From assembly GCF_018873765.1 (NCBI RefSeq), contig NC_057916.1, positions 24,909,001 through 24,973,000 of the forward strand: a stretch of DNA of 64,000 nucleotides. The letters are read 5' to 3'. The stretch comes from Telopea speciosissima. Lineage: Eukaryota > Streptophyta > Magnoliopsida > Proteales > Proteaceae. The notes under the pieces were generated by a model, which ran no database searches, was not told the origin of the DNA, and was given only the letters and a program-made list of their open reading frames with translations. The translations under genes were made by a program, and so were the position numbers. Shown here in pieces: positions 24,237 to 42,980 of this stretch (position 1 is the first letter of the stretch; the number at the start of each line of letters is the position of its first letter).

Positions 24237-24495
24237 AGGCCAAGACCAAGGTCAAAATCAGGGCCAAAATCAGGGTCAAAATCAGGGTCAAAATCAGGGC
24301 CAAAACTAGGGTCAAAATCAGGGTCATAATCAGAGCCAAAATCAGGGTCGGGCCAACCCTAGGTCTCAACCTTGACCCGACCCGACCCTAGAAATTTTGA
24401 CCCTAACCCGCCCTCAGGGCCATAAATCTTAGCCCAGGCCCTGTTCGTGCTCAGGGCGGGTTCGGGCCGACAGGGCCAAACTTGCACCCCTAGCC
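24237..24495. repeat. Short tandem repeat ('gtcaaaatcaggg') plus GC-rich inverted partner
   Basis: About ten copies of a 12-13 bp motif 'gtcaaaatcaggg/gccaaaatcaggg' run from 24250 to 24345. They are followed by 'gacccgacccgaccctag' and 'ggccaaacttgcacccctag'. The right part is partly complementary to the left part, as in a foldback element. The long minus-strand frame crossing it (24359-24943) is made of repeat sequence. Confidence 0.5.
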
Positions 24496-24609
24496 GGAGG
24501 TGTGGCAAGAATGCTATTTCACTATGATGGAACAAGTTAACCATTCCTTTGAACACTTGAATCAACTCCCCTAAAAAAAAAAAGTGATTGATACTGTGAG
24601 CTAAACACC

Positions 24610-24805
24610 TAGGATCCGGATCGTCTATGGCGTGGGCTGCCCGTCCTGCCGTGCTATGCAGACACAAGGCAGTGCGCATTGACCGCCTTACCCCTGCCCG
24701 AGCGTCTTGCCCGAGCGAGGGTAAGGCGGTCATTGCATGCGGCCTTGTGTCTGCCCAGCACAGGCAGGACAAGGCAGCGCGTCGTAGAAGAGCCGTGTGC
24801 AAACA
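24610..24805. mobile_element. Palindromic foldback MITE, family D copy 1
   Basis: Two arms of about 50 bp pair across a short loop. 'gtcctgccgtgctatgcaga' ... 'accgccttaccc' on the left (from 24642) is complementary to 'gggtaaggcggtcattgc' ... 'gcacaggcaggac' on the right (to 24770). The same core is present at 58394-58567 and 60138-60307. The element is GC-rich against AT-rich surroundings, non-coding and able to form a long hairpin RNA. Confidence 0.75.
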
Positions 24806-24878
24806 CCTGCCTAGTGCAGTGAAAGTTTCCAAGTCATTGTACCCAGTCTGACTTGTAGCAGTATATTGAAGCATGGAG

Positions 24879-26632
24879 GGTGTAACCATAGTTAGTAAGT
24901 TCGGGAACGGATACGTACGGCAGTCAAATGGACTGTACGGCAATAATACTTTTCAAAAAATCCGACGCAATAAAATGCTATGGCAATAATACGATATGTG
25001 TTTAATACGTGTATAATACGATTGCTCTGTAAAAATCCGGGAGCAAAAATACGGGCATATATTCACTATGCAATAGACATGTACACCTAAGAAATACAAT
25101 AATAGCATTATCTGATGTGCCTAAATATATAGTTTGATTGGTTAACAAGCCTAGATTCATTACATTCTTTATTGTAGGGATTAGAATGGCCAATCAAAAG
25201 GGATGATTGAAATGAATATTGCTTATATCCCTGTTAAAGTCCAAAAAATAACAGTATGAAAATACCCTCAGGAAACCAATTCGAACACAATTAAAAAATG
25301 GGATCTACAACTCAATTGCCTATTCAGGTCAAGCTTCTCATCTTTAGTTTCTTCCTTGCTTTCCTCCTCTTGATGTTCAGGTCAAGCTCCTCTTGCTTTC
25401 CTCCTTGCTACAAGAACACTTTATACATAACTTTCCTGTGTAAATAATGAGTGTGGGCATTGATTCTAGGGGGCTACAAATAGTCAGGCAGGATATCAGT
25501 GGCCGAGCATTGGAAGATCAGTTGATAATCCTGGGAGAAATCAAGGGAGGGGATTCTTAAATAAAAATGATTGGCATAACTTACAGCAGAACTTAAATAA
25601 TACAATGGCTTGAATGACTTGAAGTACATAAGAGAATTTGATGGGAAAATTGCGGTGCTTGTGGTTGATTAGGAAATCAATTTAATTGTGAATTTCATGT
25701 TCATTTGGTTTGGTCAGGATGTAAATAAGCCAAGTGATGAAGAACATGATTAGGCCTTGATATGCTGGTCAGTCCACATGGGTCTATCTGAGGGTTCAGT
25801 GGGTCATCCGACTCATTTCAGAACAAGGGCATGGTTTATTGAAACTTCAAAGGCATAGTGATGTACATTTTCAATTTTCACATTTAATTATTAGCTTTGT
25901 TCTATTTGATTATTGTTGTTTTGGGTTGATTTAAAGTTTGAGTTTAATTTGATTTAGTTTAGTCTAAGCAGTTTTGGGTTGATTTAAAGTTTAATTTGAT
26001 GTTTTCTCCCACCATTCGTCCAAGCTCAGATTCACTACTCAACCTCAAACACCACCCCCACAAGGATTAAGTTTGAACCCTCCACATGATGGGAGAAAAC
26101 ATCCCTGACAAACTCAAGCCCAAACCACACAAACATGCGTGTCTCATGGTCGATGGAGAAGAATGGAGGAGGGCAAAAGGTTTTAGAAAATACCTTAAGC
26201 ACCGCTGCAATCTCCGGCTTGACGACCGCAAAAAACACCACTGCAATGGCCGACAGGGCAGAACGCGAGAAGAGGAAGACGAGATAGAGAGGAATGGAGA
26301 ACGGGAACCGGGAAAAGAACCAGCTGCTGGAGAAGAGGAATGGACAGAGTTGGGTACTTGGGTAGATTTTAGGTTTTTTCATCTAACGGTTATATTGAAT
26401 TGTAAGTTTCTTTTAATCTAACGGTTAAGATAGAATTTCTTTTTTTTTTTTTTATATATACATGTAAAAGTATAATATGCGTATTATTCGAATATCAATC
26501 GGCAACCCTTAAAATACATGTATTTATTCAAATCTGAAGTATTATACGCAATATGGCATATTTTTCATCCAAACGTTTGGATACACGTATTATATGCATA
26601 TAATATGCATATTTACTAACTATGGGTGTAAC
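24879..26632. mobile_element. Putative 1.75-kb non-autonomous DNA transposon with inverted ends
   Basis: The left end 'gtgtaaccatagttagtaag' and the right end 'actaactatgggtgtaac' are near-perfect inverted repeats. Internal to both are 'aatacg' rich, partially complementary blocks. No transposase is visible. The only sizeable frames (26035-26421, both strands) are low-complexity and unrecognised. It could instead be two nested smaller elements sharing an end type. Confidence 0.45.
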
Positions 26633-26747
26633 TAGACAAGGCATACCAAAAACTAAATTAATTGGCCCACCTAATTCATAAACTCCAATCTTCCAGATTT
26701 TTTTCCCTCTTTATAAACTTTTTTTGTTTGGAGAAAGTGAAAATTTA

Positions 26748-28004
26748 TGTTGGAAGTGTGTCCCTAAACCTAATTTGTTTTTATAATATTTAATTTGTTT
26801 TGTTACACATGATTGCAAAACGGGTTATGATTGTTCTTAGGCTTTCATCTAAAATTGTACTCGACTATGGATATGATTGAACTGTATGTTCATTGGAATG
26901 ACGATTTCATGACATAAATGTGAGTACATGCGATGTTTGCATTATATTGGATTACTAGAGAGTCTTACATGTATTGCATGTTGGTAAAGAACAAAATTTC
27001 AGTTAATAAAATTCAATTGGTCCCTTGACCTAAGAGGTCTTTGTGGGTTTTGGTACACCAATGGCTGATGTATATATATATTGTTGTATTTGATTTATCA
27101 TGTTTGATCATAAATAAAATAGATGTTCAATATGAAATCCACTGACCTATTAGGGAATATTGAGAGGAGAGAATGTCTGACTATGTATGATTGGACGGCA
27201 TCTTGAATCCAGTAAGGATTTAATAAAATGTTTATAAATATTATTTTGTTAAATATTTTGTGAAAATGTGTTTGGTCCAATCATTGACAATAAATTGGGG
27301 TATTGACGGTAATAAAATTACATGCCAAATAGGATATTATGTGATATTATTTTGGTGGAGAGATTGATATGCAATTAATTTGGGTAAATTCTAAATATCT
27401 CTTCTTCTTTTGGGAGATATTGACATTAACTTATCTATTTTCTACTATCATTAATGAGATTAATGGTGTATATAAAATATTTGGATTAGGGAAGATACTC
27501 AATGGGATCCTATCCCTTCCCATTTTTGCAGCAACAAGGATTCTAGCTAATGACAAGGACAAATGTCATTAAAGGGATTAACCAAATATATTTTGCTATT
27601 AAGAATTAAATTGAGATTATGGAACCCCATTGGATAGACTTGGAAACCCACACTAAGTGGGAATCAAAATCTATACTAAGGTAAGGGAAAGAGATGGCCA
27701 TTTTTTTTCCTATCCTTTCTCCATTGATTATCTCTCTCCATTCCTTCCCTCTCTAGTTGTAAATTAGGGTTTTTGAAACCTTAAGACAAAGTGTGTGATC
27801 TAGATGAGTGCAAGTGTTGTATGCAAGTTCCTTGAATTGCTCGAGTGTGGAAGAGCTAAGATCACGTGGAGGAACTACACTTACGATTTAAAAGGTAATT
27901 TGTACCTGCCCATTAAATTTTATTTGGTAAAGTTTGCATCTAAGAGATATTGATCCCATTCTCCAAAGATTTGGTTCAAACCCATTAGGTTAAACTCCCA
28001 ACAG
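26748..28004 (+). mobile_element. Probable solo LTR (copia-like), about 1.26 kb
   Basis: The segment begins TGTTGGAAGT and ends ACTCCCAACA, the inverted termini expected of a copia LTR. It is flanked by ATTTA before and GTTTA after, a 5-bp target duplication with one change. There is no internal gag or pol, so it would be a recombination product. Interior TATATATATA near 27070 could be the LTR promoter. No second copy exists in the window, so the call rests on termini and flanks. Confidence 0.55.
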
Positions 28005-28019
28005 TTTATTCATGACCAG

Positions 28020-29745
28020 CCTCACAAGGGAGGGAAGATTTACAATGGTCTAAATACAAGGCATGAAAAGCTAAAGGGGGTGTGCTATTGTTTCAAACAA
28101 CAAAATGTTGATGGTGAGAACCAAAAGAGGCGAAAGGTCAGCTACTTACTTAGTTTGATGAGTATGAGCAAACTGCACCAGTATGAAGCTATTACATAGA
28201 GTTGAACAGTCTGAAATAACACCTGAAATTCTCCAAGGAATGATGAAGCTAAACCTGTGAGAAGGTTTACAATGAACAGAGACTCTCTTTGATATGAGAG
28301 TAATCTTGGAAAGATAACGATACCACCGAAGGTGCAAAGTGGCTAGGTCGAGGATTGATCCCATCTAGCAAAGAAAGCAGTCACCCCCGAAAGAAGAAAG
28401 TTAAGCTTGAAAGTTGCAAAGCCAGATTTGGATTCTATAGCAGTTCCTATTGAGTTGCCTCCTCTGGGTCAAAGAACTAACTGCCTTTCTAGAATCCATT
28501 TCAAGAAGAACAAGGACTTAAAAAAAAGTGGATTCCCATCTTTGAAGGTCAGTTGGCAATTTCCCATTCTCGTAGGTACGACAAATAACAAGAGCCTCGA
28601 CAACAAAGACGAAGGTGTAACCAACTTATTCAGCAAAACCAGCAATGAAGCAACTCTCATGGTCTCTGAAAACACCTCCAATATTAGAGTGACCTGAAGC
28701 ACCAAGTGAATCTAACTGAAAAGAACTAGGGGAGGAGACTAGTATATGTGAATAGTTGACATTGTTCTGCTACTGTTCATGGGGCCATGAAGATAATCAT
28801 TGGCAAAGAGATTGCTTTTCCTAAGAATAGAGGAAACTGAGGATAACTCATTGCTGAAGAAGTTTTAAAGGAGCTTGCATTATAATTTGACCAAAGATGC
28901 TATAAGATGCTGGCAATAAGTTCATGATGGCAAGGAGAAGATTCGTTCAATCCATGAAATAATATCCCCAAAGGACTAAAGGGAAGTCGTGAAACTGATG
29001 TCCAAACTCCATGGGAAATGTGACAAATGGATAAAAAGATGATCATAAGTAAGAGAGTTGGGAAATCCGATCAAGGATAAGTTTCAGAAGTAAGTGCCAT
29101 ATATGTTGCTAGATCTGGTTAATCTCAGAGTCATTTGGATTAAGTGTAACCGTGTAAGGCGGTATGAAGAAGCTATTGAAAAAGCTCCACTAACAGTTGG
29201 AGCCCAAATGAAGTTTAAGGTGGCATGGCAGCAAGAGTAGATTGGACAAGTAACTAAGGAGCTTAGTTTTCCAACCACGAAGCTTAGAGTTACCCCTCAG
29301 AAGTGACTTGGAGCAATGGGATTTGGTGATTTTACCATGGACAAAGGGGATAGCAAGATAGATATCTAGGGCCGAGGATGGGAAGAGACGTAGTCGTTTG
29401 GTGGCAAAGGACTAAAGTGTGTCCGAGATTTATTAACAATTAGAACTTGTCCAGACAAAGAACAAAATTTAGAGATGTCAACCAGAGAGGTGGAGTTTTG
29501 TGTAGCCTGACCGAAAGGAATCAAGTCATTGGCAAAAACCGAATGTGCAATGTTTTCACTGACTCTTGAAATTTTGATTCCAAAGATCGATTGGTTAGGG
29601 AGATCCAATGAGATATGAGAAGAAAGCATTTCAGAATATAGAATAAAAAGGGCGGAGGTGGGGGGGTGGGGAGGGAGGGGAGAGCCGTTAAGAAGAATGA
29701 TCAGTTGGGTTGACTCAACACAAAACATACAAGATTCACCCCTGC
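28020..29745 (-). pseudogene. L1-type LINE relic (RT and RNase H regions)
   Basis: Read from 29745 downwards, the minus strand gives CVESTQLIILLNGSP, then IAHSVFANDLIPFGQA (the RT catalytic motif, with N in place of the first D of F/YADD), then SLSGQVLIVNKSRTHFSP, then from about 29370 YLAIPFVHGKITKSHCSKSL and LRGWKTKLLSYL. Near 28390-28130 a segment with CKPSHRFSFIIPW and FILVQFAHTHQTK-VADL resembles the L1 RNase H domain. The order fits a plant L1 ORF2. Frame changes, stops and a mutated catalytic site show it is inactive. The 3' end abuts the solo LTR. Confidence 0.75.
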
Positions 29746-29749
29746 AAGA

Positions 29750-32490
29750 GCAAGAGTAAATAACAAAAACTCATTCTATAGTCAAAATTTGGAGATGATT
29801 TAGGCGTTGGACTACATCCACTAAACCAGCAGGACTCACTAATTTCATGTCACTGTGGACCAATGAGGCTGGTAAGCCTCTGCATCCATTACCGTTTCAC
29901 ATTTACTACTGGTTTACGATGCATGCTTACTCACTACCCAGGAGTCCACGACCGGATAGCGTAATTGAAAACGGGAACTGAAAGCTGCCATTTTAAAACG
30001 AACCAAATCAAACAAAAAAAAATTCAGTTCAGTTTTAGATTTTAAACATTGAAATTTCATTCAATTTGATTTTGAATTGCCTAAAAACTGTTGTTTTAAA
30101 TCTAATAAAATGAAGTGTAATCCGAATCAAACAAAGCTTAAAGTACTGGTCCTCCAAATCTCTCTCAAAAATAAGGGCATGGTTTAATGGGGAAGGGGGA
30201 AGGGTTTTGTGACGATCGCGCATCTTACACAACCATTGGATGGAGAATGAGGGTCTATGGTGCACCCTCTTAACTCCATCTAACGGTTGTGTACATAGTC
30301 ATGCACCATGTGCAACCATGCACACAACCTTTTGCCCCATCTCCAATCACCCTCGGTCCCTCACCATTACGGCCTTAACCCCAAGATGGTTTATTTGCAA
30401 GCAGAGAAGAGGAAGCAGAGATGATGGAGAATGCATTCCAGAAAAGGAAAAGAAAGCCAACGACAGACTTCATGCAAAAAAAAATTTTAAAAGAGTAGAA
30501 TTCGTGCTAGCTACTGAAAACTAAGTCTAATCTCATAGTTTTCTGAGACTCCAGAAAAGATATCAGAGATTAGGGACAATGAGCAGGGTATAATGGAAAC
30601 AGCGAGGAAGAAACTATTGGCGAGTTTTAGAAACGGGAATGAAACTTGGAAAACCTGATGTCATAAAAATCAGAAGGAATCCAATCCCAAACCATGCAGT
30701 GGCGTGAGCCTCGGCACTGGGTATGCCCTTCAGGAGATCAAAATAAAACCAAACCAATTCAATTTAGTTATGATTTAGCGGTATGAAAATTTACTTCGTT
30801 TTCAGTTAATACTGAATCAAAATCGAGCCTAAAAACTCAGAACCGACACCCTTCAGTCGACTTTCTGATTGGACTGAGGACGGGTGTTTCACATTCCACA
30901 CCACCCGTACAATGGAGAAGGGAGTAAATTATGACAATCACTATTCCAGGAATCCAATTACATACATTCTTCTTTCTTCACCATGGGTAAAGGAACATTA
31001 AATCCAAGAAAAAAAAGCTCCTGACGTTCTAAACCAAACCTAACATTACATGATATAATTTTAGAACCAGAAATTGTATAAGAAATAATTATTATAACAT
31101 CTTACAATAGAGTAGAATCAAGGCAATTGCCGGACAAACAACCTAAATCTGAGATGGCAAGACAAATAACCAGGACTAGAAACGAGTCTTATAAATGAGA
31201 CGCTCTGGTATACCCAGAGCAAAGGGCTGGGATTGCCACTTCAAACATTGCCGGCCCATGACGCTTCAAGAAAAGCAGCATATGATCCAGCTTCAACAAC
31301 AAATTACAGGGGAGACGTATGTATCAAAAGCACGGAACAGCAACTGCCTGAAGGGTCGATTGCCTTGGGGAAGTTTTGCATCTCGACAACTTTAGCCAAC
31401 CATAAAATTGACCCATTCCAAATCACAAATGTGGTAGAACATTGTAGGCAAGCTTTGCCATGAGCTCATAAAAGAGTTTTGTTATGCCTTGCCATACAAA
31501 ACAGGCACCACAAAACACCCTTGACCACCAACCACCCCCTTTCCCTTGTATGAAATACATCATTTCAGCACTAATACTGTGCATCAGAGGATTTTAAAGA
31601 TGTAAAAGGCCCAATGCATTATAACATGTAGTAGGCCACTACCATACAAAAACAAGTTAACGAAAATAGACCCACACATATTGCTGTTGAGGTTGCTGCC
31701 GGGGGGATGTTGGCGTCATAGTGATCCGCATGAGATATCCTACCATCTACATTTTATTTTAAGACGTGAAACACATGAGACATTATTGTCTATCCTTTGT
31801 AGCATAGCGCATCTTAAAACAGGTAAAAGGGGCATTAATTTTCCAAATTCCTAAAACGTGGGACTGCGTTGGTGAGATGGGACGCAGCAAAGTCTGGGCA
31901 TTCAGAGCACAAGGAACTCGCTTGATGTGGGAGCCTCGAGCAAAATCACTCGATGGAGCTGCATGCATAGTTAATGGGCAATACTGCATCTCTTGCCAAA
32001 GCAGGCAATGAGATGAACATGAAGAAAGCATGTGCACGAGTTTAAACCAGTACAAAGCTTTATTCCGCAGCCTGTAAGGAAATGCATGCATAGATAAAAC
32101 ACATGCAATCACAAGCTTTTGTGCCAAAACATTAAAAGCAAACATACAGCCAACCAAATGCATGCAACTAAAATATCCTTGGTAAATGCCCAGACATAGA
32201 ATTATAAAGATCGGCACTCACCTGAAAATTTCAACCTACCTTAAGCAGCAATTTGGAGATTATCCACTGGCCTCTAAAAAAACATTCACATGGTTCAAAT
32301 TAATTTCAAGCTTAAGAAAAAAAAAACCCCTCCAACTTGTAGAAATTGACATGGGAAGAGAAAGGAAGGTGTTTTGCTTAAGAGAAGCGAACAACCTACC
32401 TCTCATGTTTCCTGTTTGAAAATAACCCGCGAACAGGAACAGATTAGAATTCCCCCAGATATCACTTCTTAATACAATAAAAGTCAGCGC
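29750..32490. other. Intergenic DNA with a SINE tail fragment; downstream flank of the TAF15b gene
   Basis: At about 30695-30732 'cagtggcgtgagcctcggca' 'ctgggtatgccctt' matches the conserved 3' part of a plant SINE (also at 35720-35760, inverted). No supported gene is present. The part just below 32500 is the 3' UTR side of the TAF15b-like gene; its end cannot be fixed. Confidence 0.45.
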
Positions 32491-32500
32491 CACAGTTTTA

Positions 32501-38648
<6,148 letters not shown>

Positions 38649-38649
38649 G

Positions 38650-40260
38650 TTTTAGGTCTTGTTCTCTGGTTCTTACACGCCAATACCTAGCGAGCTCGAG
38701 CGAGAGCCAGAAAGTGAAATACTTTTTCTATGGAAGAGAGAAAAGTAACACGTTTAGGGCATTTCATCACAGATATATCAAAGATTTACGGCTGCCTTCC
38801 TATAACCTTTTGTGACAGCCGCTGGATTAGCATTGTTATCCCCGACTTGATATGATATGATGTGATAGGCCAAATTCTACCGATGACTTGCTATGTCTGT
38901 TTGTGATAGTCCTTAGATTGGTATTTGTTACTGCCTGATTTAACACGAACCACATTCTACAGCTTGGACTTTGAATATCCCTTTCTCACAGCCGCTGGAT
39001 TGGCCCAACGGCAAATAAAGGAAAATCAGATACATAAAACAGATAGAGAATATGATAAACGCATGGTATGGATTTATGGTATCTAAAAAATCAAGGAATG
39101 GAAATTGACTCGGTCTCACATGCCATTGACTGGGTCATCTAGACTAAGGGTTGGGTTACAATCACTTTCCAAGATAAAAGGTTGTAGACACAGCCAAAAT
39201 GAAACGGATGCACATACGTGCCAATAGAGAGGGCCCCATAAGTGTCGAACAATCCAACGCCACACTATCCATGCATGCCGACATGCTGCCATAGTCTACT
39301 TTCAAACAAACTTATTGGGTTGGCAAAAGTCTGTTGGATCGACGAGTGGAGTTTCGATTAACGACAAGAAAACCACCAGAAACGCTACTACAACTTAGTT
39401 TTGAACAGATCTACAATGATTTGCTGGATCGACGATTGGAGATTCATTTGGCGACAAGAGAGGGTTGTTGAGGATTGAACGGCAACTAGAGCAACTAAGC
39501 CGACGATAACCGTGGTACCACCAGCACCATAGATGGTAACACCTGCAAACACATAAACAAAGAAAACAGAAAAACCTTCCTTGTTTTGCGGACTAATGCT
39601 TAAAGCCATAATCAACTATAGAACGGGGAGCTTCAAGGGAGGGGGAGGGGGAGGGGGAGGGGTAAGGCAAAACGTAATGGTGGTGACAACCATGGTGGGA
39701 GTAGGGCGGAAGGGGAGCGAACTCAGAAAGATGAAATGTTTGTCGTCATCATCAGCATCGTTAGCATCATCATTGGTGATGGTGTCGAGGATCATGGTGG
39801 AAGGTGCAGAGAAGGAAGGAGGAGAATGTATTACATGCACAAACGGTGGAGAAAACTTCACGCACAAAACGGCGGAGATGGAACACGCACTAAGGCAGAG
39901 ATGAAACACGCCAAATCGTAATCTTCTTAGGGTGGTTGTCTGGTTCAGTGAGACAACGACGCAAAAACCTTAGTTGGAGAGAAAGATGTCGACGTGTGGT
40001 TTAGCAATCACACACAATTAGAGTAGAGTCTATCAAAACCCTAGAAAATACTTCGATTTCCGTGAGATGAATCTCGCTAATGGTGGTTGTTCCATTGTCG
40101 GAATGCAGCATTTGAAGAGAATCTAAGAGCGAGCGAGCAAGGGCTTCGTCTCCACACGATCGCATTAGCGATCATTAAACTCCATTGCGACTGCACCGGT
40201 CTTCTCTTAGTATCAAAACCCTACCACAAATCCCTCACTTTGCCTCGATTGGTGTCTATT
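38650..40260. other. TAF15b upstream region and intergenic DNA
   Basis: Positions 38649 to about 38760 form the likely 5' UTR/promoter of the TAF15b-like gene. A (GGGGGA)n microsatellite lies at 39632-39661. Partial duplication of 'tggatcgacga-tggag-ttcgatt' occurs at 39335-39360 and 39425-39450. Frames at 39388-39921 are repeat-derived and unrecognised. Confidence 0.4.
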
Positions 40261-40269
40261 ACCTCGTGG

Positions 40270-40270
40270 T

Positions 40271-40310
<40 letters not shown>
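40270..40310. repeat. (AT)n microsatellite
   Basis: An uninterrupted run of about 20 AT units near 40272-40308. Confidence 0.9.
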
Positions 40311-40311
<1 letters not shown>

Positions 40312-40784
40312 TGGTCCTTCACTGGTCCACAAGATAAATGGCCATTCACTGGTCCTTATTTTCTTTATCTAGAATATAGTAATGATAAATTTATTCTAAT
40401 TGAAACTTAAAAAGAAATATACACAAAAAGCGTGCTTAAGTGTTAGTTACACTCAACCATGCTAATTGTTGATTCAACATATATATTTTAGTAGGCCTTA
40501 TTGAATAAACTGCAAGGATATACAAATATTGACCATTTGCTATTTCCCTCCACAAATCTTGACCATTTGTACGGCTGGCAAGATAAACATTAAGAAAAGT
40601 TTCTATCGGGTAGTGTATCCGGCGCCCCAGACACATAGATAATGACCACCCCACCCCCCATGAAGTATAAAATGACCCCCTATAGATGCTTCTGCATGCA
40701 TTTCTATTGGCCCCCACGCAAACATAAGAGCCACACACTTGGACGGAAAACAATTTTCTTTTTTATAACTTCTTGGTTGATATG

Positions 40785-41078
40785 CAAACGAAATGCTACA
40801 TCAAAATTATTTATGAGCTTATAGCTAAGGGTCCAAATTGAAAATAGTAAGGATAAGAGCAAGAACTGAGCCAAAGAATCTCAGAAAAAAGAGAGAGAGA
40901 GAGAGAGAGACAGAGATGGTTCCCTGAAAGATAGCGTGTGATTTTTGCATCAATGCGGGGCCAATGGAAATGCTACATCAAAATTATTTATGAGCTTATA
41001 GCTAAGGCTCCAAATTGCATAGCAAGGATACGAGTAAGAACTTATCCAAACAGAGAGAGAGAGAGAGAGAGGGAGAGC
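40785..41078. repeat. Tandem duplication with (GA)n ends
   Basis: Positions 40790-40912 and 40968-41072 share 'aaatgctacatcaaaattat', 'ttatgagcttatagctaagg' and 'tccaaattg', then 'gtaaggat' or 'gcaaggat', and each ends in a (GA)n tract. The period is about 178 bp, with small deletions in the second copy. Confidence 0.75.
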
Positions 41079-41404
41079 AGAAATCTCAAATCACATTTAT
41101 ACTTCAAAACTAGTAAAGTCCAAATGAGTAATTTACGTAGGGTTAAATGGGTACTAATGATTCCGATTCTAGCTGGTTTTATTGGGCTTTTGGTTTTAAG
41201 CCCATTGGAAACCCGTTCTAGAACCATCCCATCTCAATTAATAATCGATCCCAATTCGAACTCCCAATATCATCTCATTTAGTAATGGAAGTAGGTTCCG
41301 GGTTTTAGTGGGACGGTCCCAATCAAGACCCAAAATGATACCCTTAGCAAGAGCAAGAGCTCGAGCTAGTGTAAGCAATAGCGACAAAGTAAATAAATTG
41401 TGAG

Positions 41405-41590
41405 AAAACTCGGGATCTTTGTCCCCTCCGGTTTTCTGCCCAGTCCAATTCCCCAAGTGCCTGTATTAAGGGGCCGTAATAACCATCCTAACCCTGCTTG
41501 AACACTCTGTTCGGGTGGGGTTCACTCCCCTTATTACAAGCATTGGGAGAATCAGGCTGGGAGGGAACTGGAGGAGATACTTTTTCAAGA
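41405..41590. mobile_element. Imperfect foldback (MITE-like) element
   Basis: 'ccaagtgcctgtattaagg' on the left (near 41450) is imperfectly complementary to 'ccttattacaagcattggg' (near 41530). The 'cctgcttgaacactctgttcg' type centre (near 41493) resembles the centre of 54450-54590. It is non-coding. Confidence 0.4.
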
Positions 41591-41784
41591 AAACTCTATG
41601 TCTAGCCTGTGGGATGCTTTCTCACACCATATCACATCTTAATTATGTGTGATTTCTATGACATGATTGGTGTAGGGCAAGAGAAATCTCCATACTGTTA
41701 GCGTGAAGAACTCTCTCAAATAAACTTCGTGTGAAGCATCTTCACTTTATTATCTTTCTCTTCATATCAAGCATTTTTTTTATG

Positions 41785-42060
41785 TACTTTGGTGGCCAAT
41801 AGTCCTATTGCCCATTCCATTGACGTGTAGACGTAGACCTCACATACTCAACTTTGTAGAGTTTGTCAAGTGGTGAAACAAACACTGAAAATTTCAAGAT
41901 TAGAAAAATGACCAAAAGGGTGCACACGCCATGGATATACATGAGAAGGCATATGATTGAATTTAACTCCAGATTTGATACTTGACTATCCAAATTATTT
42001 CAGAGACATCCAACGATCATAATTGGCACATCACTGTTCCATGTGGCAAAACTAGGTACA
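41785..42060 (+). repeat. Dispersed repeat family A, copy 3
   Basis: Shared landmarks with 6975-7375 are 'gtcaagtgg-aaa', 'tgaaaatttcaaga', 'ggcatatgattgaattt', 'tccaacgatcataattggca' and a final 'catcactgttccatgtggc'. It is more diverged than the other two copies. Confidence 0.55.
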
Positions 42061-42829
42061 TAAGAAAATAATATATTTGGTTAGTAGACCAATAGACTCT
42101 CATAATTTAAGAAAGGGTGTATCTTATTGTCACCAAAATGTAAAGTGATAAGTTGTAACTTTATTTTGATTGCTCATTGTCTAATTCCCAAATGTCATTT
42201 GATGTAGGGGTAAACGAGGGTTTACAAAATCATCAAAAAAAAGAAAAAGAAAAGAGGGTTTACGAAATAATTTTATAGTCATTTGTCATTATTAAAAATT
42301 GTGACATTTTTTAAAATAGGCATGTGAAATTATGGAACTTACCTTCAGTAAAGAAGTAGTGTAATAGTAAAAACATGGTTTTAGTGCACGGTATTGGAAC
42401 GGGTATCGGTAACCTACAAAAGCGATATGATACCGATACGGTATCGGCCTGGATCGGCTATATCAGAAAAAATTACCCCTGAATCTCCTTAAAAAATGAG
42501 GTTTCTAACAATTTTACCCTTTGTCTGTACCGTGTTATCGATGCGATATCGATGACTAGCAAAAACAATATGATCGCCCGATACGGGCTATACGATATTG
42601 ATACTTAGAACTATGAGTAAAAAGACGAAAAATTAAGGTTACGACCTTTTTCCCCCCACCAAACTTAGTTACAATAAGATTTTCCCTTTTAAAAAATGAA
42701 ATGTTTGTGCTTTTCTATCATACAATTCTGATCCCTTTTGATTAATTACTATTACTAATACTACTATTGTTGTACGTTGTTGCTCCGTATTGTTCTTAAT
42801 ACTAGTATTATTTTTTGGGATAAAGTTCT

Positions 42830-42980
42830 TTGCACTGGGGGCGTAGGGTATGCCTAGATACATTGGGGTGGGCGAAATGACCAGCCCACTCTTCCAATAA
42901 CGCAAACTCCGCCCTATGTGTCTTGGCACAACCTGCGCCCAGATGCGCTCCCTGACAGAGAAGGTGCACCCTATTATTTT
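42830..42980. mobile_element. Foldback element, family E copy 1
   Basis: Left 'gggcgtagggtatgcctaga' and right 'tgtcttggcacaacctgcgc' are imperfect complements around a central 'gggcgaaatgaccagcccac'. The same plan is found at 52303-52435. It is non-coding. Confidence 0.5.

Noticed and set aside
24359-24943. 194-residue open frame on the minus strand
   Set aside because: It runs through a short tandem repeat, a GC-rich foldback block and the family D palindrome. Its composition follows these repeats and it has no domain.
26035-26421. Opposing 110-residue frames within the putative DNA transposon
   Set aside because: Low-complexity composition, overlapping on both strands, no transposase motif.
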